Source: Candidatus Pacearchaeota archaeon
Lineage (GTDB): Archaea; Nanobdellota; Nanobdellia; Pacearchaeales; GW2011-AR1
Length of the DNA: 9,114 bases
Assembly (NCBI GenBank): GCA_017608985.1
Contig: JAFCEV010000019.1
Location: 1 to 9,114 of the forward strand
Direction: 5' to 3'
Below are positions 4,973-9,114 of the stretch, piece after piece (position 1 is the stretch's first letter; each line of letters starts with the position of its first letter). Below the pieces are notes generated by a model, which saw only the letters and a program-made list of their open reading frames with translations, had not been told where the DNA came from and did not search any database. A program made the position numbers and the translations under genes.

Positions 4973-5453
4973 TTTTGATTATGCTGATTTTATTGTTTGA
5001 TTTGCTTATTGTAATACTTGTCAGTTCTCCTCTCTTTATTTTAAAATGTTCAAAAGCATTAAGATTTTCAACAACCAAACATGCTCCTTTTTTGTCACAC
5101 TGCTTTATTTGCTTGTCAAAAATATCCAGTGTCCGAGCACAAATACATATGCAATTCTTTCCTGTGCAGGAATTCGGTTTTTTATCCTCTGCAAAACCAA
5201 ACACATGCCAGCTGGTTGGATTGGAAATAAGAATTTCTTTTGGGTTAATTGTATCAAGATTCTGTATTGCTGTCTTTATGCTCCCCTCAGATTCTCCATT
5301 TAAAATCTCTTCCGCCTGCCTCAGTTTTTCTCCTGTTGTTTTGTTGTAATAAAGAGCAGCCAGAAGATAAACCAATAATGCAATTCCGATTACAGCAATA
5401 ACTATCTTTATAACTTCTTCTGTCAAAAGCATACCTCTTTTATTCTGTTTCAT
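4962..5453 (-). CDS. Cysteine-cluster pilin-like protein, Glu+5 (operon gene 3)
   Basis: A 163-aa protein with the leader MKQNKRG, then MLLTEEVIKIVIAVIGIALL and a helix to about residue 35. Cleavage after G7 would leave Glu at +5 (E12), as in classical type IV pilins. The extracellular domain contains SNPTSWHVFGFAEDKKPNSC, followed by a dense cysteine cluster (C96, C101, C103, C105), then C119 and C125 around QCDKKGACLVVENL. Six cysteines within 30 residues suggest a disulfide-knotted head or metal binding. The start overlaps the 54-aa gene's stop as ATGA, with no Shine-Dalgarno sequence. The domain matches my recollection of uncharacterised woesearchaeal proteins beside other pilin genes; this was not checked. 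Confidence 0.75.
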   Translation of the reverse strand: MKQNKRGMLLTEEVIKIVIAVIGIALLVYLLAALYYNKTTGEKLRQAEEILNGESEGSIKTAIQNLDTINPKEILISNPTSWHVFGFAEDKKPNSCTGKNCICICARTLDIFDKQIKQCDKKGACLVVENLNAFEHFKIKRGELTSITISKSNNKISIIKNES

Positions 5454-5614
5454 ATTAAAGACAAAATTAAATCACTAACATTTCCTGAAGGAATATTATG
5501 GATAAAATCAGCAACCTTATTTTTAAAAACAAAATAAACCCCTACTACAACTGCGATTATTACAAGAATCGCCAAAATCAGTTTTATCAGTTGATTTATA
5601 GTTAGTTCAGCCAT
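5450..5614 (-). CDS. 54-aa membrane protein resembling a leaderless pilin stem (operon gene 2)
   Basis: Found by hand translation. It begins MAELTINQLIKLILAILVI, has a helix from about 8 to 30, then FKNKVADFIHNIPSGNVSDL and a hydrophobic end. There is no K/R-G leader. The N-terminus already looks like a processed pilin, with an acidic residue and Gln just before the helix. GGAG lies 7 nt upstream of the ATG, and the stop overlaps the next start as ATGA. It sits between two prepilin genes in the operon. I infer a small assembly or scaffold subunit; no named family is recognised. Confidence 0.65.
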   Translation of the reverse strand: MAELTINQLIKLILAILVIIAVVVGVYFVFKNKVADFIHNIPSGNVSDLILSLI

Positions 5615-5621
5615 ATTCAAA

Positions 5622-5625
5622 CTCC
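5622..5625 (-). promoter_or_regulatory. Shine-Dalgarno sequence for the 54-aa gene
   Basis: GGAG (within AAAAAGGAGTTTGAAT) lies 7 nt upstream of the ATG at 5614. It favours this start over an out-of-frame ATG at 5639 that opens only a 10-codon frame. Confidence 0.6.
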
Positions 5626-5641
5626 TTTTTAATTTTCATTG

Positions 5642-5842
5642 TTATCCTCTTCCTTCAAATAAATTTTTAACTTGTTCTATGAGGGATATCCCTTTTTCTT
5701 TTAATAAAAAAATTGTAACCACAATTATTGCGAGAACAGCAATTGCTATCAACAGCCACGGAAGATATTCTGATACAATTCCTCTGCGATTTTTTAGAGA
5801 AAAAAGGTTTCTCTTTTTTTGCTTCTTATCATCTCTTTTCAT
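5642..5842 (-). CDS. Small pilin-like protein with long basic leader (operon gene 1)
   Basis: A 66-aa protein. Its leader is unusually long and basic (MKRDDKKQKKRNLFSLKNRR, 20 residues), followed by G21, IVSEYLPWLLIAIAVLAII (helix about 27-47) and a short tail ending NLFEGRG. The RRG site followed by an acidic residue, then YLPW and a hydrophobic helix, resembles short archaeal pilins, perhaps the main structural subunit. It heads a five-gene operon. A TATA-like box centred 25.5 bp upstream of the ATG predicts a leaderless mRNA. Its stop is followed 27 nt later by the 54-aa gene. Length and simplicity suggest a major pilin, but this is inference. Confidence 0.7.
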   Translation of the reverse strand: MKRDDKKQKKRNLFSLKNRRGIVSEYLPWLLIAIAVLAIIVVTIFLLKEKGISLIEQVKNLFEGRG

Positions 5843-5861
5843 AAATATATCTATAAAACAT

Positions 5862-5872
5862 AATTAATAAAT
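5862..5872 (-). promoter_or_regulatory. Promoter of the five-gene prepilin operon (leaderless)
   Basis: The minus strand reads ATTTATTAATT. Its core TTTATTAA (5864-5871) is centred 25.5 bp upstream of the ATG at 5842. The same core and spacing occur upstream of 3745. The element lies in the 37-bp gap after the platform gene. Confidence 0.6.
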
Positions 5873-5879
5873 CTAACTG

Positions 5880-8045
5880 CTAAAAAAGATTTCCCAGAAC
5901 CACAGATGTCAAAATAAACAAGGCAAAAGTTGCAAGAAGTGCTGTAATAAAATATAAAATAATTCCTTTTTTCAAATTTTTTCCTGTCTTGTTTGTCTTT
6001 TCAAGTTTGTCTTCTCCTGAATCCACCATTACTAAAGTTCCTGTAAGAATGAAAACTATTTGAATTAGATAAATTCCTATAATAATCTGCAAATAATAAG
6101 GAGGAATCATATTTGACAAATCAAATATTTTAAGAATATTTTCTATGTTTCCAAGTGCTGTTACCCCAACATCTGTTACAGAAAACTGTAGTTTATTCAA
6201 TATAGTCGCAATCATAGTAGCAAGAGCAACAACAATACCTGAAAGCAAAGGAGCCAAAAATGTCATATTGCTCTTCATATCTGAAATAATCTCTGCAAGC
6301 ATGTCTTTTAGTCTTGCTGTAATTTTCTGAATGTTTTTAATATATTGTGAGATATTCATAAGACTAACAGCAGCAATCTTCAGTCCTTTTTTCGCAGATT
6401 CGATAAGAACCCTCATACTTGTCGCAATCAAATCAGAAGGATAATAATTTATAGCTCCTCTTTTGGAATCAAAGATTGCCTTTTCCACATTCATACCCAT
6501 CTGCTTTATATTGTAATTGACTCTTTTGAAAAATTCTGCAGTCATTAATCCTTTTGAAGATTCTGCAACATATCCAAAGGCAAGTTCGGGAGGAACTCCG
6601 TTTCCAAGCCTATTGCCTAATTGAAAAAGAGAATTATTAAATTCATTCTCAAGTTGCCGGGTTTTTTTCCTTTCCTTAATCAACTCCCGAGTTTTCTCTC
6701 TGAAAGATATTGAAAAAAACAACGCAAACCCAATAGGAATAAACAACCCCAGAATCAAAGCCCCTATTCCAAAAGGTCCTGCACCACTTTCTTTAAAATC
6801 AAAAAGCATGCCATCACCAAACACACCTAGCCCTAACTGAGAAAAACTATAATCTTTCTGAAGTCCGAGAAGTTCAGGAACAGGAGTGTATTGAAAAATA
6901 AGAGGCAACAGCCCTATTATTAAAAATGGAAGACAAATCATAAATGCCTTGAAATAAGGTGCTTTGCTTTTATATTTAAAATATAAAGGATTTCTTTCAA
7001 GCAGGGTTGATTCTCCGTATCCTCCTGGTCTCAACATTAAAATCTTGTCAGTAAGATAAAATACAAGGAATGGAACAAGAAGATTGAAAAGAATAAAAAC
7101 ATGATAAACTGTCAAAGCTCCTCCAAGCATTGCAGAGGCGAGAGGCAAAAGAGCCAAAGCAAGTGTGGGAAGTACAACTCCAAGCATATAAACATTTGTC
7201 AAAGGACTCCTCACATTATGGGTAAATTTCAGCATCTTGTCATAAACTCCGTCAAGAACAACCTGAAGAGACTTCTCCAAAATAGCTATCCTTCTGTTAT
7301 TGTCAGGCTCAAATAAACTTCCTTCAATCAGATGAAATGCTTCAATAAACTCTGTGGAATAATCTCTCCAAGATTCCAGATAGTTGTCCAGACTCTGCTT
7401 AATTGTTGAAAATTTTCCTATTTCCACATTGTAAAAAACTTTTTTGAAGTCGAGAGAAAGAGGGGGCTGCAGATGCTCAGATGCAAATGCTATTGCTTTT
7501 TCCAGATTAGGTGTGTGCCTCATATAAACTACCAAATATAAAATTGCCGGAACCATTTGTGAAGAAGCTTTGAGTCTCCACTTTGTTGCGAGTCTTGCAG
7601 GATAATTATTCACAAAATAAAAAAGAAATATTGAAACAAAGACTATCAAAAGAAAAAATAGAATAGGAAAAGCAACTATGCTACCTTTTATTAAAACAAC
7701 TGCCACAGAAATAAGAAGTCCGAGAATAAAAACAGACAGAAAAGCCACCACTGCAAGAGTCAGTGCTTGCCATGGCTCAACATCGAGATGCGCAATTTCC
7801 AAATGCTTCTGAATTTTCTCTTTATCTTTTTCTGAAACTTTTAGCTTTATTACATTTCCTACACTATGACACCACTTCTCATACCCGCTCAAATCAGAAG
7901 CATACTCGCTCTTAAATTTGACATATTCTTTGCTATAACTCCCTGTCTCAAAATTAGATGCCTTCATTTGATTTTCAATTCTCGCACTATGTTTTTGCAG
8001 AATCTCATCTACACTGGGTTTTCTGTAAGGAACTCCTCTCGGCAT
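5880..8045 (-). CDS. Type II/IV secretion platform protein with two T2SF domains (TadC/FlaJ-like)
   Basis: A 721-aa polytopic membrane protein, the inner-membrane platform on which the ATPase acts to assemble pili. Residues 1-90 are a soluble, mixed-charge N-terminal region. Two helices (about 93-116 and 123-145) precede a first T2SF-like cytoplasmic domain (about 163-280), which includes MVPAILYLVVYMRHTPNLEK. It is closed by helices near 283-306 and 315-333 (SPLTNVYMLGVVLPTLALAL). Helices near 364-384 and 425-446 lead into a second domain (about 468-595) with LFQLGNRLGNGVPPELAF. Three more helices follow (595-615, 651-673, 695-717). Two T2SF domains in one chain are typical of archaeal GspF/FlaJ-type proteins. 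The ATG at 8045 is preferred over a GTG at 8051 because GAGAG then falls at a plausible Shine-Dalgarno distance. The ATPase gene lies immediately upstream. Confidence 0.88.
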   Translation of the reverse strand: MPRGVPYRKPSVDEILQKHSARIENQMKASNFETGSYSKEYVKFKSEYASDLSGYEKWCHSVGNVIKLKVSEKDKEKIQKHLEIAHLDVEPWQALTLAVVAFLSVFILGLLISVAVVLIKGSIVAFPILFFLLIVFVSIFLFYFVNNYPARLATKWRLKASSQMVPAILYLVVYMRHTPNLEKAIAFASEHLQPPLSLDFKKVFYNVEIGKFSTIKQSLDNYLESWRDYSTEFIEAFHLIEGSLFEPDNNRRIAILEKSLQVVLDGVYDKMLKFTHNVRSPLTNVYMLGVVLPTLALALLPLASAMLGGALTVYHVFILFNLLVPFLVFYLTDKILMLRPGGYGESTLLERNPLYFKYKSKAPYFKAFMICLPFLIIGLLPLIFQYTPVPELLGLQKDYSFSQLGLGVFGDGMLFDFKESGAGPFGIGALILGLFIPIGFALFFSISFREKTRELIKERKKTRQLENEFNNSLFQLGNRLGNGVPPELAFGYVAESSKGLMTAEFFKRVNYNIKQMGMNVEKAIFDSKRGAINYYPSDLIATSMRVLIESAKKGLKIAAVSLMNISQYIKNIQKITARLKDMLAEIISDMKSNMTFLAPLLSGIVVALATMIATILNKLQFSVTDVGVTALGNIENILKIFDLSNMIPPYYLQIIIGIYLIQIVFILTGTLVMVDSGEDKLEKTNKTGKNLKKGIILYFITALLATFALFILTSVVLGNLF

Positions 8046-8088
8046 TTTCACTCTCTCTTTTATTGTATATAGAAAAAGTAATTAAAAT

Positions 8089-8104
8089 GAATTAATAAAT
8101 GTTT
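8089..8104 (-). promoter_or_regulatory. Likely promoter of the platform gene (shared 16-bp element)
   Basis: AAACATTTATTAATTC on the minus strand is identical over 16 bp to the element at 3764-3779. With the same 25.5-bp spacing, initiation would fall near 8070. That leaves a leader of about 25 nt carrying GAGAG before the ATG at 8045. A second TATA-like site, CTATATAC (8065-8072), is an alternative. Confidence 0.45.
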
Positions 8105-8111
8105 GGAGAAT

Positions 8112-8125
8112 GAAACAAAAAGAAT
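8112..8125 (-). terminator. T-rich terminator candidate after the ATPase gene
   Basis: Directly after the TAG stop the minus strand reads ATTCTTTTTGTTTC. Archaeal termination often occurs at such T-runs. The next gene's own promoter follows at once, which is consistent with separate or partly separate transcription. Confidence 0.35.
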
Positions 8126-9114
8126 CTAAATCCTCTTCTTCTTTATTTCCTTATTCAACCACTTTTGCCATTCTGGAAAAACCCTTGAACTAAGAGGCAA
8201 CCCAATTTCCTGACTGACTTCATCAGAAATTCTGTGGAAAGCATGATTAGAAAGTGCATTAAAATTAGCTTCTAAAATTTCTTTATATCCTGTTTTCTGT
8301 GCTGTCTCGACAATTTCTTTTTTTATTTTTGCTCTTAACAAAATATTATCATAAACAGCATCCCAGTTTCCTGCCCAACCCCTAACATTTGCTGCAACCT
8401 CCTTAATAACTTCGCTGTCCCCGTTAATTAAATCATCTGTGGGCTCAAGTTCATCTTTTTCCACATTATATTTCAGCAAATCTACAAATCCTTTTTCCTC
8501 TGCAGGATCTTCTTTCCAGTGTTTTCTCACTTCTGAAATCTGAAGAACTCTTCTCCATGAATGCAACCCATCAGGAGATTTTATAGGATTGCAGATAGTA
8601 ATTATATCTGTAGCCTTGAAGCTAGTAGCAGGAACTTCCAAGTCATTCACTACCCTGTCAAAAACTCCATAAGGAGAAGCTCCATGAATTGTTCCTGCAA
8701 CTACATTTGCCAAAGCACCAACTCTCATTGCCTCATAAAGAGCTTTTGCCTCTACACTCCGGACTTCCCCTATTATCAAACAACTATCCCCTAATCTCAG
8801 ACTTGTCCTTATCCCATCATCTGCAGAAATTTCTGTAGTTGTTTTCAGCAATGCAGAACGAACCTTCATCCTTAGAATATCATACTTCAATTTTCTCAAT
8901 GCTTCTATAGGTAATTCCAGAGAATCTTCTATTACTATCACCCTAAATTTAGGAATAATTTCCAGCATCAGACTTCCAAGCAAAGAGGTTTTACCTGAAC
9001 TTCTGGTTCCTGCTACTAAAAGAGTTCTTGCTCCATCTATTAAAAAACTATACAATCCTGCAGCAAAAGGATTTATCATCCGATTCTGTATAAAAAGCGG
9101 GAGAGTCCATGGCT
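8126..9114 (-). CDS. Type II/IV secretion ATPase (TadA/FlaI/GspE-2 family), 5' end cut by window
   Basis: The visible 328 residues are the C-terminal motor domain of a VirB11/GspE-superfamily ATPase that powers pilus assembly at the inner face of the membrane. The frame stays open to the window edge (PWTLPLFIQNR precedes the methionine at 9079), so that ATG is internal and the N-terminal domain lies outside. Counting from the Met at 9079, the Walker A motif is GTRSSGKTS (24-32), the Asp box IVIEDSLELP (48-57), Walker B LIIGEVR with E105, and the His box VVAGTIHGASPYGVFDRV (127-144, H132). An Arg-rich stretch (IRTSLRLGD, 90-98) lies between Asp box and Walker B. The last 140 residues are charged and family-specific. 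All catalytic motifs are intact. It lies just upstream of the platform gene with which it would act. Confidence 0.92.
   Translation of the reverse strand, partial: PWTLPLFIQNRMINPFAAGLYSFLIDGARTLLVAGTRSSGKTSLLGSLMLEIIPKFRVIVIEDSLELPIEALRKLKYDILRMKVRSALLKTTTEISADDGIRTSLRLGDSCLIIGEVRSVEAKALYEAMRVGALANVVAGTIHGASPYGVFDRVVNDLEVPATSFKATDIITICNPIKSPDGLHSWRRVLQISEVRKHWKEDPAEEKGFVDLLKYNVEKDELEPTDDLINGDSEVIKEVAANVRGWAGNWDAVYDNILLRAKIKKEIVETAQKTGYKEILEANFNALSNHAFHRISDEVSQEIGLPLSSRVFPEWQKWLNKEIKKKRI

Noticed and set aside
4915..5349. 144-codon plus-strand frame across the Cys-cluster pilin gene
   Set aside because: Lies opposite a gene with a clear prepilin leader, Glu+5 and operon overlaps. Its product has no recognisable features.
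5609..5639. Ten-codon frame from the ATG at 5639 (MKIKKEFEYG)
   Set aside because: Its GGAG lies inside it and is correctly placed for the 54-aa gene at 5614. It is more likely chance sequence carrying that ribosome binding site.
8046..8051. GTG start at 8051 for the platform protein
   Set aside because: Adds only two residues and leaves the GAGAG too close to the start; the ATG at 8045 is better placed.

Overview
The window looks like a piece of a DPANN-type archaeal genome, most like the Woesearchaeota/Pacearchaeota. This rests on its very A+T-rich composition, archaeal TATA boxes about 25 bp upstream of start codons (leaderless mRNAs), small overlapping genes, and the protein families present. 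Lineage is inferred from recalled family resemblance; no search was run.

Layout. At the left edge a perfect 50-bp direct repeat (period 67 bp) carries the promoter of the only clear plus-strand gene, a HIT-fold protein whose catalytic histidines are gone (128-754). Everything else reads on the minus strand and forms one archaeal type IV pilus-like (Tad/archaellum-like) locus. From the right edge leftwards it holds: a secretion ATPase cut by the window end (8126-9114); a TadC/FlaJ-type platform protein with two T2SF domains (5880-8045); a five-gene operon (5842 to 3945) in which prepilin-like proteins alternate with two very small membrane proteins (54 and 33 aa); an intergenic stretch with a GCGA-rich hairpin (about 3780-3944); a four-gene operon of overlapping prepilin-like genes (3745 to 2294); a cysteine-rich pilin-like protein (1821-2255); a 39-aa lysine-rich protein (1660-1779); and a prepilin peptidase with a C-terminal extension (734-1591).

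How it would work together. The peptidase would cleave the N-terminal K/R-rich leaders of eight candidate prepilins. The ATPase would drive assembly through the platform protein. The signal-less small membrane proteins sit between prepilin genes and may be assembly partners. Several extracellular domains are rich in cysteine or carry N-glycosylation sequons, as expected of surface proteins.

Expression. Five minus-strand transcription units share almost the same geometry: an 8-bp TATA-like box centred 25.5 bp upstream of the first base of the start codon, so leaderless transcripts are predicted. Genes inside operons use either a GGAG Shine-Dalgarno sequence or overlap with the preceding stop codon. 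Three small genes (39, 54 and 33 aa) were found by hand translation. Start codons were moved in several pilin genes to match promoters, Shine-Dalgarno sequences and leader length.
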